From contig NW_005201223.1 in the NCBI RefSeq assembly GCF_000372725.1, forward strand, positions 282,132 to 346,131: DNA of 64,000 bases. Direction: 5' to 3'. The position numbers were made by a program, and so were the translations under genes. This document shows positions 10,691 to 23,336 of the stretch, piece by piece (position 1 is the stretch's first letter; each line of letters begins with the position of its first letter). The notes under the pieces are model-generated. The model did not search any database, was not told where the DNA came from, and worked only from the letters and a program-made list of their open reading frames with translations. This stretch comes from Emiliania huxleyi CCMP1516. Its lineage: Eukaryota; Haptophyta; Isochrysidales; Noelaerhabdaceae.

Positions 10691-10839
10691 CGCCGCCGCC
10701 GCTGCGCGGGGGCGCTGCTGCCGTGAACACTGCCGCCGTGTACGTCACCATCGCCTCTCTTCGTCGCCGATCTCGCCGACGCCGCTCGCCGCTCGCCGCC
10801 GCCCTGCCCTGCCCTGCCCAGCCCTCGCACAGACAAACC

Positions 10840-10840
<1 letters not shown>

Positions 10841-10880
<40 letters not shown>

Positions 10881-10906
10881 ACACACATACACATACACAC
10901 AAAAAA
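10841..10906. repeat. (CA)n microsatellite
   Basis: About 65 bp of CA with a few TA interruptions, ending in a short A run. It lies beyond the 3' end of the ankyrin gene. Confidence 0.95.
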
Positions 10907-11086
10907 ACACACCCTGCCCTCACTCGAGCGCCCCGCGCCCTCCCGCCCCACGCCCTGCGCCTCACGCCTCGCGTCCCACGCACGCCCCGCGCCCCGCGCC
11001 CCCACGCCCCTCACCCTGCGCCTCACGCCTCCCTCCCCACCCTCTCCGGCATTTCTGTTCTCGTCCCCGCTACTCGCCGACTCCTC

Positions 11087-12518
11087 CTGGATAAGCAAGT
11101 CGACCACTCGCTCGTGGCCTTGGCTGGCGGCAGCCATCAGCGCGGTGCCGCCATTGCTGGTCTGCATGTCGATCCCTGCGCCACGCCGCAGCAGCAGCTC
11201 GACCACCCGCTCGTGGCCTTGGCCGGCGGCGTGCATCAGCCGGTGCCGCCATTGCTGTCCTGCATGTCGATCTCCGCGCCGCGCCGCAGTAGCAGCTCGA
11301 CCACCCGTTCGCGGCGGCTGCCGGCGGCGTCCATCAGCGCGGTGTAGCCTTTGCTGCTCTGCAGGTTGATCTCCGCGCCGCGCCACAGTAGCAGGTCGAC
11401 CACCCGCTCGTGGCCATTGCTGGCGGCGACCTGCAGCAGCGTGAAGCCCGCACTATCGAACCACGCCCGCCACCGTCGACCCACGCCAGCACCGCCGCCT
11501 CGTCGCCTCGCTCAGCCGCTTCAGCGATTATGTCTGGAAGGAGCAAGCTCTCTGTGTCGGCGCCCTTCCCATCCCCATTTCCCGCGTGCTCTGCCTGATG
11601 GGTCTGCGGCTGTGTCGGTGGGTCCGGCGGCGACAGCGACGGCGAGCTCAGTGCGAAGCTATAAATCCAATCTCCAACCTCGAGGCGAGACCCATCGGCC
11701 GCCGTATGGGCCGTCTTCACCAGACGAAAGCTCCTGCTGCTCTTCGGGATCGACCGCAGCCACCTCTTCAGCCCACCCGCGAGCGTGACCTGCTCCCGCA
11801 CTGCCGAGCTCAGACGAGGCTCAAGCTCGCCGAGCTCCATCGTGTTTTGAGGCGCACCCTCCAATATGCGTCTGACTTCATCCACGTGCTCCGGCGGCGG
11901 CCAATGGGGCTGCTGCAGCGGCGGCGGCGGCGGTAGCTTCGTTCCCGCATGCTCCTCGACAGCGCGCGCGCACTCGGTTTGGCCCATCTCCTTCGCGATC
12001 ATCAGCGCCGTCTTGCCGTCCTCGCCGCACAATGTCGTGTCTGCTCCCGCCCGCAGCAGGCGTTGCACAACCGCGGGATGATTCGAGCCGGTTGCGACTA
12101 TCAGCGCGGTGTAGCCCACGCGGCTCTGCAGGTCGATATCCGCGCCGCGCTGGATAAGCAAGTCGACCACTCGCTCGTGGCCTTGGCTGGCGGCGGCCAT
12201 CAGTGCGGTGACGCCCTCAAGTGACTTGCTGCTCTGCATGTCGATCTCCGCACCGCGCTGCAGCAGCACCTCCACCACCCGCTCGTGGCCTCGGCTGGCG
12301 GCGGCCATCAGCAAGGAGAGTTCGCTCCGGCCGATCTGGTCATTGTACGCATACGTCGCATCAGCCCGCCCTCCGCCGTCAAGCCACGCCAGTACCGCCG
12401 CGTCGTCGCCGCGTCTAGCCGCTGCTACGACCTTGGCAGGGGCAGCCCCGGCGGTTCTCTTGCTACATCCCGCGCGCTCGAGCACCAACGCGCAGGCGAG
12501 TAGCAACCGCACGTGCAT
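11087..12518 (-). CDS. ankyrin-repeat protein, with two frame breaks
   Basis: Start chosen at ATG 12518, which opens a hydrophobic signal-like leader (MHVRLLLACALVLERAGC). At least nine ankyrin units of the type TALMAAASQGHERVVDLLIQ with RGADIDLQ turns follow, in two blocks separated by a Pro-rich linker (TKLPPPPPLQQPHWPPPEHV) and a helical stretch. The frame shifts once near 11465-11475 (repeats continue as FDSAGFTLLQVAASNGHERV) and again near 11250 (one base missing from a GGTALM codon run). The last unit breaks off after VDLLIQ at about 11087. Either a decaying gene or two assembly errors. Ankyrin arrays mediate protein binding; the partner is unknown. Confidence 0.75.
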
Positions 12519-12610
12519 AGGCGCGAATGCGCGCGGCTCTGCCCAGCGTTTCTTTCTCTTTCGCCGGCTCTGCCCTTTTTCCGTTCGGACTTTTTGAGTG
12601 TATGTAGCTC

Positions 12611-12645
12611 TTACGTACATTCCCGTAGGAGACTCTGCTGACAGG
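12611..12645. repeat. copy of the 16.2/16.4-kb short repeat, reversed
   Basis: Reverse complement of the core at 16201-16240 (CTGTCAACAGAGTCC, then ACGGGAATGTACGTAAGAGC) with a few changes. It lies about 95 bp upstream of the ankyrin start codon. Confidence 0.75.
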
Positions 12646-12799
12646 TTTTGCGGGGTATGGTAATCTCACGCAACCCACCTCGAGACCATACCCCCCCGCC
12701 TGCTGACAGACCCAGCCTCCAGGAGACCGGGGATGGGCGGTCAGGACCATACCCCCCCACCCTTTGGGCCGTGAGAGTACCATACCATACCCCGCAAAA
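12646..12799. mobile_element. 154-bp TIR element (TTTTGCGGGGTATGGT ends)
   Basis: The 17-18 bp ends at 12646-12663 and 12782-12799 are inverted copies. Inside, ACCATACCCCCC occurs twice. A related right end lies at 32531-32581. Non-coding and MITE-like. Confidence 0.65.
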
Positions 12800-13373
12800 A
12801 GTTGGAAGCCTGCTAGGTAAAAGAAAGAAAGAAACAGACAACCCAAGGGAGGGAGGGGTGTGCGCCCGCGCGAAAAATTCTTTCGCGCGAGTGAGAACAG
12901 GTTCAGGTATTCGACAGCTAACCAGCCTCCTAAGTCACAGCTGTCCTCAAAACCGCTCGACGTGCGGTCGGTGACTCGCCTCCGTGCTGCGTGATGGCGG
13001 GTTGGAAATGGCTGCGCAGCCAGATGTTGTCGTGCGCGCTCGACTGCACAGGCGGTAGCCGTTGCGCAGGAGGAGCTCGGCGACGCGCGGTGGAGGGATC
13101 GCGGGTTCTCGCCAGGTTGTCGCTGATGTGTGATGATGACATGTCGATGTGCACCTTGCTCAGGTCGATGCTCGAGAGCGCCTCTCGAGGAGCGCCTACA
13201 CCTCGTGGCCCTCGTGCATCGACGTCGAGGCCCATGGCCCTCCGCGCTGCCTCGCCGCTCCGGCCCACCGGCCGGCGCTGCACCCGGGGCAGAATCGGAA
13301 ACGAGAAAAAGTCGTCCGCTTTACCGTCGTCCTCTCCCCATCACACACCCAACGCGCCGAGACCAGGGCGCTT
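12800..13373. other. intergenic, no supported gene
   Basis: Holds GAAA-type repeats near 12820 and a minus-strand frame (13280-12930, with LSKVHIDMSSSHISDNLART) that is not random but has no support as a gene. Confidence 0.4.
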
Positions 13374-16018
<2,645 letters not shown>

Positions 16019-16193
16019 GATTGTTCTTTCGAGGTCCTGGCTCGAGGTTCTCGAGGTGGAATCCTTTGGCCGCAGACACGCTGTGTGCTCCCGGCGCGAA
16101 CTTCGAGCAACCACTAACCTCCGACAAACCCATCCCCTTGTTTCTCTGTTTTGTTTCTTTCTTTCCGACAAACCCATCGGGTCGCTTCTCATC

Positions 16194-16429
16194 GCAAACC
16201 CTGTCAACAGAGTCCTCCTACGGGAATGTACGTAAGAGCCGTGTATACTAAAAAAACTTTAAAATGGGAGGCGCGGTCGCAGGGCCATGACGCGTTATTT
16301 CGTCGCGGGACGCTTTTTTTCAGGCTCTCGGCGCGGCGTGAGTGTGTGTGTGTGCACTAAACTTCGCAAACCCTGTCAACAGAGTCCTCCTACGGGAATG
16401 TTCGTAAGAGCCGTGTATACTAAAAAAAC
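16194..16429. repeat. paired 64-bp direct repeat with spacer
   Basis: 16194-16257 and 16366-16429 are the same 64 bp with one difference, 172 bp apart, each ending in TATACTAAAAAAAC. The spacer 16258-16350 is an internally shortened relative of 18556-18810. A third, reversed core copy is at 12611-12645. Confidence 0.85.
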
Positions 16430-16660
16430 GGTTGTACCTCTCCCTGGTAGAGAGGCTGCGGGCGGAGGGCGTCTCGCTCGAGGTGGAGGCGCTGCACGCC
16501 GCCGCCGCGCCGACCTTCGCTCCCCGCGCCGTCGTGCTCCGCTGCGACGAGATCCTGGCGGCGCTCGGCCGCCCGCCGGAGGTGCCGGACGGAGGGCAGG
16601 GCGGCGGAGGTGCGGACACACGTGCCAACGGTGTGGTCCGCCTTCGCTTGCGCCGTGGCA

Positions 16661-16740
16661 GGTAGGTAGGTAGGTAGGGGCACCGCAGGGGCCGGTCAGG
16701 TTTTTCCAGAATTTCATCATGAGTTCCTCCCAAGCAAAAA
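16661..16740. mobile_element. lone end of the 39.6-kb TIR element family
   Basis: Reverse complement of about 39653-39733, including the GGTAGGTAGGTAGG run, GCACCGCAGGGGCCGGTCAG and the terminal CCAAGCAAAAA. The other end was not found nearby, so it is a partial copy. Confidence 0.7.
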
Positions 16741-16877
16741 TAAACGCCACCTGACACCTGCAGATCTCCGCCAAAAGACTGGCCCAACGCACACCACAAC
16801 AGCTCTCGTCATCGTTCCGTTGGGCTGCCGCTGGATTGTCGGACGCGGCTTGTTGTGTTGTTGTCCTTGATCCGTTC

Positions 16878-18025
16878 ATGGCCGTCAATGGCAATGTGTC
16901 GCTGGCGGTGAACGACACAGAGACGTACACGTCTGCGTGGATCGTGATTTATATCGCTTGCGCTTTGCACGGCGGATTGTTTCTTTATGCTGCATCTGTG
17001 GCTCAACGTAGGGTTCCACTGAGTCGACTGATGCAAGAGCAGAGCAGACAAGCTGCTTCACCGGAGGCTTACCTTTCTCCGTGCTGTACCTGTATGACGT
17101 GTGGAAAGACATGTACCTGAATCTCCAGTACCTGTATGACGTGTGGAAAGACATGCGGAGCGTCATCTCTCCCTTCTTCTTTGCGATCAACTCAATCTTC
17201 TTTGCCGGTTTCATGATGCTCAACCAGAGCAAGACGCTCGACATCTTTATAGGCTACAGTGGAGTACTTGCGGCCGCGCCACTGGCCACACTGCTAATCG
17301 AATGGCAGCAGTTACAGCGAAACAAATGGCAGCAGTCGTGGGTGGAGAAGGATCCCGTAGGGAAGCGGCCCAGTAGAGTTCGACCGCATCATAAGGATCC
17401 CGTAGAGCAGCCCAAGGAGCAGGCAGAGCCGCCGCCGCCGCCGCCGCCGCAAGAAGGCGAGGCGGCTGACAGGTACCAAGATTTATCCGAGCCAATGCTG
17501 AATGTGGTTGCGATGGGAGCTGGCCAGTGCTTGCTGATGGGTTATTATGCATATGCCGTCTACACTTCCAAGCCGGACTTCACCAGCAGCCAAACTTTGC
17601 TCTTCTACTTTACAGGCGCTGTGATACAGATCATGCTCATCGTGCAGAAAGGTGGCTTCCTTGTCTATGACAACACCATGTTCAAATTCTGGCTCTTTGC
17701 GCGCGCTACCTGTAACCGGGGAGGAACCCTGAGTATTGCTGACAAGCGTGGCGCGAATAAGATCGTCTCTGTGAATCGCATGGGCCTCAGTGTGCGCATC
17801 TTTCTCTGGTCTCTGGTGAACGTCCTTACCACAACCTTCCTTGTTTTATCGATCCCGCTACTGTTGAGCACAGCAGAGACCCACTTGGACTTCGTGCTCA
17901 ATGCAGCAGCAAGCATCTTCATCATCGAGCTGGATGACATTGAGCCTAAGAAGTGCGTTGCAATTGAAGGTGGGAAAAGAAGGGCGCGGCCTGGTGCTGG
18001 GGAATGCGATGAATCCCCAGCGTGA
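16878..18025 (+). CDS. multi-pass membrane protein, ELDD-motif family
   Basis: ATG at 16878 (MAVNGNVSLAVNDTETYTSA) opens TM1 (WIVIYIACALHGGLFLYAAS). The frame changes between about 17030 and 17075, by a short intron or indel, then runs open to the TGA at 18023-18025. It has about five more hydrophobic helices (e.g. FFFAINSIFFAGFMMLNQS; VVAMGAGQCLLMGYYAYAVY; FLWSLVNVLTTTFLVLSIPL) and the motif LDFVLNAAASIFIIELDDIE near the end. The same motif closes the gene at 37500-38607, so the two are distant paralogues. An in-frame 42-bp duplication repeats YLYDVWKDM. The Pro/Glu loop at about residues 160-190 is disordered. Function unknown; the layout resembles a small channel or transporter. Confidence 0.6.
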
Positions 18026-18555
18026 CCCCCATCGGGGATCGCGGCCAGGCAGCGAAGGTCGGAGTGGGTGATGGAGGCCTCCAGCGCGAATGACGGGGCA
18101 CGGACGGAGAAAATGGGGCAGGGCGCGGGCCGAGAGGGAGAGGCGGACGAACAGGGGCATTCAAAAGCGCGGATGCATGTGGGCGTCCTGGGCGGCTGGG
18201 CGGGCGTTCTCGGACTAGGGCATGTGTACACTCGCATTTGTCCACCACTTTAATTAAACCGCCGCACCTAGTAGTGGTAGCTGGTAACAACAGGCGACCG
18301 GAGCCGCGCTGTTCTAGAGCTGTTAGGTTTTGTATGAGTGTCCAACCAAAACAAAGGACACACGTGCGGGGGCTATACGCGAGTCGCGAGTCGCGAGACG
18401 CCGGCAGCGGAACCCATCACATCACACACACACGTCGAGACGCCGACATCAACGCAGTTCACACACCTCACTCACACGCGAGGCCTCTCGATGAAGTCAG
18501 AGCGAATTACAAGGCACGCGAATCGCGATTTTACGCGCGCGCGCTGACCATGCGG
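18026..18555. other. intergenic
   Basis: No gene seen. A CA-rich patch lies near 18418-18435; nothing else stands out before the repeat at 18556. Confidence 0.4.
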
Positions 18556-18810
18556 TTTAAAATGGGATGCGCGGTCGCAGGGCCATGACGGGTTGTTTCG
18601 TCGCTTTGTCGTTTGGGCTTTCCGGGCCACCTGCCCTCGCTCCTCCTCCACTGCGCATTGGGATGTCAGGGATACTGCGTAGCCCTTCCTGGTGGAGGCG
18701 CGCGCGATTCCGTGACTCTCCTTTTACGCGCCAATGCACCCTCACCGAAGGTGCATAGGAGTGAATCCGAGTGAAACTAGTTCCTTTTATAGCTCTCGGC
18801 GCGGCGTGAG
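18556..18810. repeat. dispersed repeat related to 16258-16350
   Basis: Both copies begin TTTAAAATGGGA(T/G)GCGCGGT with CGCAGGGCCATGAC following, and both end with GCTCTCGGCGCGGCGTGAGT followed by a GT or CA run. The copy here is longer. It lies directly upstream of the RRM gene start. Confidence 0.7.
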
Positions 18811-18856
18811 TGAACACACACACACACACACATCTCGGCGCGCCTTTGCCTGTGCG

Positions 18857-19484
18857 ATGGCAGATAGCTGCACAGTCCTCGTCGAGAACCTGCCGGCGGA
18901 CGCCTCGCGGGAGGACCTCTCCACCTACTTTGGTGCGGGACCAGAACACGACACGACACTCGTGTAATTCTAAGCTAGCAGCCGCTGCCCTCCACAGTCC
19001 GCAGCCACCGTGCCCTCCCGCGCCCGCCGCAGCCTTCCACGGCCACGTCGAGAAGGTCCTGCTAGACGGCACGACCGCACTAATCACGTTTGAGAGCGGC
19101 GCGAGCGCCCGGTCGGCGCTGCTCTTTGACGGCGCCGAGTTCCACGGATCGGCGATCGCTGTCGCGCTGGATGCGGCCTGCGTCGACCCGATCCGCAGGA
19201 CGCTGGCCGACGGCTCGGGCTCGCCCTCGGGCGGCTCCGGCGGAGGTGTGGGTGGGACCATTCCTCCCCGATCTCCCCACGCGCCTCCCCCCTCCCCGCC
19301 CCACTTCTCCTCCCCACCGCTCCTCCCCTCCTCTCCTCCCCGACGCCGCCCGCAGGCTCCTCCTCGCCAGATGAGTGCAGAGTCTCGCAAGACAGCGACG
19401 TCGCCGCCCAGACCGCGGCCGCCGCCGCCGCCGCCGCTGACGCAGACGCCACCGCCGCAGCCGTCGCCGCTGCCGCCGCCGCAG

Positions 19485-19515
<31 letters not shown>

Positions 19516-19872
19516 CAAGGCTCCCGTCACCTCCCCGAAGTGGGCATGCCGCACCGCTGCGGCTGCCGGGGTGTCGGCGGGCATCGACGGCACCGTGAGG
19601 CGCGCCATCGACGGGTTTGCGGACGCCGTCGCAGAGGCGCGGGCCGCAGACATGCCCCTCGCAACAGACATGCCCCTCGCAGCAGACATCCTACCAATCT
19701 CTCAACCTCGCCCCCCCTCGCGGCAGGTCCCTCTCAACGAGGGCCGGGCGCTGCTCGGTGCGCCGCAGCGGAGGAGGAGGCCGCGCCGCCGCGTGCTCCC
19801 GCCTCACCCGCCGCACCCGCTCGCCGAGTAGGCTCGACGCTGGCGATGATGGCGCTGCTCGCCGTGGTGTGA
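18857..19872 (+). CDS. RRM RNA-binding protein with Ala-rich tail
   Basis: Exon 1 (18857-18932) encodes CTVLVENLPADASREDLSTY, the beta1/RNP2 and first helix of an RNA-recognition motif. A GT-AG intron (18933-19032) follows. Exon 2 resumes in phase with FHGHVEKVLLDGTTALITFE (RNP1 region TTALITFES) and SARSALLFDGAEFHGSAIAV, completing one RRM. A second intron near 19246-19366 leads to an Asp/Ala-rich linker, then GIDGTVRRAIDGFADAVAEA. After a last intron ending near 19725 the tail is AEEEAAPPRAPASPAAPARR with a short hydrophobic end (STLAMMALLAVV) to the TGA at 19870-19872. The aromatic residues of RNP1 are weak, so RNA binding is likely but not certain. An SR-like or tail-anchored RRM protein is possible. 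Confidence 0.7.
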
Positions 19873-20787
19873 GGCGGGGCAGTGGCGCGTCGCGTGCCCT
19901 CCTCGCCGCGGCGCTTAAGACGGGGCGGCGGTGCTGATTTATTGACTTCTGTCGGGGCGGAGACTAGGGCGGAGAGGCTGTCGGGGCGGAAATCGCATGC
20001 AGGCTTTTGTGGCGTTGTGCGGAGGTGCCGCTCAGAGGCGAATAATGTTGCGGTGTCGCGGCGGATCGGTGACATGTGTTGGTTGTGTGTGCGCGTCTAG
20101 CTGTGATTCGAAGCGCAGGCGGGCGCCTCGGCGCAATCGGGTTGCAATTGTTGGCGTCCTCCAGCGTCGGCCGTCGACCGTCGGGTTGCAATTGATTTTT
20201 TCAGAAAAAGAAAGAAAGAAAGCAGACAGCCCAAAAAAAAGAACAAGAAGAACGGCCTGGGGGGCACGGAGGTCGGGGACGTTGCTGCTTTTGGCCCTTT
20301 TCTCTTTTCTGTCTCTTTATTTTACGGCGGATCCCTTGGCCTTGCGCAAGAGCGCGGCTTCGAGCTGCCCGGCGCAGCCAGAGGGCGAGGGCTGCGCCGT
20401 GCGGTGGCTGTGCTTCGCTGCGTTGCTGTGCGAGTCCAACCCGCCGGCGAGGGCGGCAGCAGGCCGTCGGCACAGCCTTTGCGGCGTCATCTTGGAGCAC
20501 TTGGAGCACTTGGAGTGTAGTCATTAATGGGGAGCTAAGAAGCGCACCCAGCGGGCCGGATGATCGGCATCGCGCATCGGGCTACGGGCTAGAGAGCCCT
20601 ACCCCTAGGGGGAGTAGTTGTAAAGTAAACACGGGTTGCCCCCTCTGTTGTTCATCTTTCTACATACATACATGAGTAGAACACCAGGCGGTCTAACCCG
20701 AGGGTGTTCTACGAAGAGCTATAATGAACACCAGGCAACTTCACGATTTTTTATTCTACGTCAGCCATCCACGCCAAAAGTGGGTTG
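19873..20787. other. intergenic with small repeats
   Basis: No supported gene. Holds a GAAA-rich patch (20205-20222), a copy of the GGAGCACTT repeat (20491-20530) and a 10-bp-stem hairpin just upstream of the hexosaminidase gene. Confidence 0.45.
20676..20712. repeat. 10-bp-stem hairpin, GTAGAACACC
   Basis: 20676-20685 and 20703-20712 are perfect inverted repeats with a 17-nt loop. Weaker flanking inversions (GTTGCC...TGTTCAT against ATGAACACCAGGCAAC) extend the palindrome to about 20637-20752, 35 bp before the start codon of the next gene. Perhaps a tiny MITE. Confidence 0.55.
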
Positions 20788-22992
20788 ATGGTGGTGTTCG
20801 CAGTGCTATGCTCGGCGGTACAGGCCTTTGACGTCCCCTTCGGACCGCAGCCTGGTGACGCGCTCTCCGGGCTCTGGCCCGCGCCGGCCAACGCCAGCGC
20901 ATCCGGCGCGTTCTTGTGCCTCTCGGAGGCTGCGTTCAAGATGAGCGTGAAGTCGACGCTCTCGCCGCCCGCGGTTGAGCGACTGCGACGAGCTATCCAT
21001 CGGACGGAGGCCAAAATCTTCACTCCAGCAGCGCGACCGCATCTCCACCAGTCCGTGGCCGCGTATGCCGCGAGCCCGACGCTTACTGCGCTTGCCATTT
21101 ACGTGACCTCCGACGACCTCACGCTCTCGCGCCGCACCGATGAGTCTTACGCGCTGTCGATCGAGGGGGCGCCGCCCGCGGCGACGCTGCGCGCGCACAC
21201 TGTGTACGGTGCACTGCACGGCCTGGAGACGTTCTCACAGCTCGTGTCACGAGGGAGCGGCTTGCGCGGCAAATGCTCGGCGGTCATCAACGCGTCGCGG
21301 CTCGCCATCAGCGACGCGCCTCGCTTCCGGTGGCGCGGGCTGATGCTCGACTCGGCGCGGCACTACCTGCCGGTCGAGGCCATCACGGCGATGCTCGACG
21401 CGATGTCGTTCAACAAGCTCAACGTCCTCCACTGGCACATCTCCGACTCGCAGTCCTTCCCGCTGCTCACCAAGGCCCGAGGAGTTAGTTGCTAGCACAT
21501 CTCCGACTCGCAGTCCTTCCCGCTGCTCACCAAGGCCCGAGGAGTTAGTTGCTAGCACATCTCCGACACGCAGTCCTTCCCGCGGCGACGCTCGCGCCTC
21601 AAGGAGAAGCGGTGTGAATCAAGGGGAAAGGACAGCTCTGAATGCAGGCGACGCCCGCGTTGGCACGCGGCGCATACTCGCCAGCGCTGGTTTACACCGC
21701 GGACGACGTGCGCACGATCGTCGGCTTCGCGGCGGACCGCGGGATCCGCGTCGTGCCCGAGCTGGATTCGCCGGGCCACGCAACCTCCTGGTCGGTCGGC
21801 TACCCCAACGCCACGCTGCCCCGCTGCCAGGCACCGTCACCGTTCGCTTCCCCTTGGACCGCGGCGGGGGCATGTCCATGACACGTCCTGTGGGATGCGT
21901 GGTCAGACGCTCGACCCCACTTCGGACGCGGCGTTCGCGCTGCTCGAGGCGCTCTTCGCCGAGGTTGCCTCCCTCTTCCCGGACGAGTACATGCACATCG
22001 GCGCCGACGAGGTGGGCTTCAGTCTCAACACACCTCGCAGCACCGAGGACGGAACGCACGCACGCGCACGCACGCACACGCACGCACGCACGCACGCGCA
22101 CGCACACACACACACACACAGACACACACGCACTGCGCACACACGCACTGCTCATGGAGCCGACATGAGGCCACACATTGTGCCGCCGGCCGAGTCGTTC
22201 TGCTGGACACGTGAGGTGGACTTTGCGTGCTGGATCAGCAGCGCGACGGTCGTCTCGTACATGCAGCGCCGCGGGATCGCGCGCGACGACGCCGGCTTCA
22301 AGGAGCTCACCGCGAAGTACATCGGAAGGCTCACGGCGCTCGTCGCAAAGTCGGGCAAGACGGCGGTGGCGTGGCAGGAGGCGATGGACCACTACGGCCC
22401 GACGGCCGCCAACCCCACGCCGCCCAGCGCGCGTCTGCCGTCAGACTTGGTGGTTGAGCAGTGGCTCCAGCCGGCGTGGAACTGGGCCAACCTGAGCGCC
22501 ATCACCGGGCAGGGCTACCTCGGCCGGCCCGACGCCACGTGGCCGACCGGCCACAGCGGCTTCGAGGCACTTGTCACGCTCGGCTGGTACCTGGACGGCA
22601 CAGCCAGCCTCAACGCGTGGGAGGAGGCATACGCGCGCGAGCCGCTGACCAACAAGACGTGCGTGTACGACGCCGCCGGCCACGAGGCGGCCTGCGCGTG
22701 CTCGTGCCCCTCGGGCCCGTGGCGGGACGGCAAGTGCCACTGCTTCGACCTGCGTGGCTCGGCCAAGGCTGCCAAGGTGCTCGGCGGCGAGGCGCCGCTG
22801 TGGGGCGAGCACATCGACCGCACCAACCTCGAGCCGCGCGCCTTCCCTCGAGCGAGCGCGGTCGCCGAGCGGCTGTGGAGCCCGGTCTGGCGCAACAACG
22901 CTTCGGCGGCCGCGCCGCGCCTGCTCAAGCACCGCTGCCGCATGATCGAGAGAGGCGTGCGCGTGACGCCGCTGGGGCCAGGCTTCTGCTGA
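20788..22992 (+). CDS. beta-N-acetylhexosaminidase, GH20
   Basis: ATG at 20788 opens a signal peptide (MVVFAVLCSAVQA), so the enzyme is secretory or lysosomal. Residues to about 150 form the N-terminal GH20b domain. The TIM barrel starts at APRFRWRGLMLDSARHYLPV and FNKLNVLHWHISDSQSFPLL. Exon 1 ends after LLTK (GC donor, about 21477). Exon 2 (from about 21643) gives ATPALARGAYSP and GIRVVPELDSPGHATSW; exon 3 (about 21910-22011) carries the catalytic Asp-Glu pair in MHIGADE; exon 4 (22216-22992) resumes exactly with VDFACWISSATVVSYMQRRG, as in known GH20 enzymes (DEVDF.CW). It continues with VAWQEAMD, the substrate Trp region, a Cys-rich insert (CACSCPSGPWRDGKCHC) and GEAPLWGEHIDRTNLEPRAF. The reaction is removal of terminal GlcNAc or GalNAc from glycans. 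All joins keep phase. Confidence 0.88.
21436..21583 (+). repeat. 60-bp tandem repeat at exon 1 / intron 1 of GH20
   Basis: Units start at 21436, 21496 and 21556; the first two are identical and the third is partial. The unit consists of the last coding 42 bp of exon 1 plus the first 18 bp of the intron. Confidence 0.9.
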
Positions 22993-23336
22993 AAGAGAGT
23001 GTGTGTTTGGGGACTAAAAGGCGCCGGGGGAGAGAGATCGTTGTGTAATAGTAGTCCACACATCGGATGTGTGCGGCGCCCGGGGCGGCGGGGGGGTGTA
23101 TCGTAGTACGTAGAGCCGTACGAGACGGCATTGTTGTCCGTCCTCGCGCCGTCCAGCGTCGGCAGCGTCCGTGGCAGCGTGCAGGCTGCAGCGACCCTGG
23201 CATATCCGTTATTCCTTAAGTTATTGCGAATGAATGCACGCCGCGAACATGAAATTTCCATGTAGCTGAGAATCCGAAGCGGGCGCGCCGGGCAACCCGC
23301 GTAACCCTTTTATAGATACAGTCATGCTCATGGGTC
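22993..23336. other. intergenic between convergent genes
   Basis: 3' UTR space of the hexosaminidase and the cupin gene. A G-run lies near 23087-23096. Nothing else supported. Confidence 0.4.

Noticed and set aside
16194-16429. LTR pair from the two 64-bp direct repeats
   Set aside because: Only 108 bp separate them, with no primer-binding site, polypurine tract or coding sequence.
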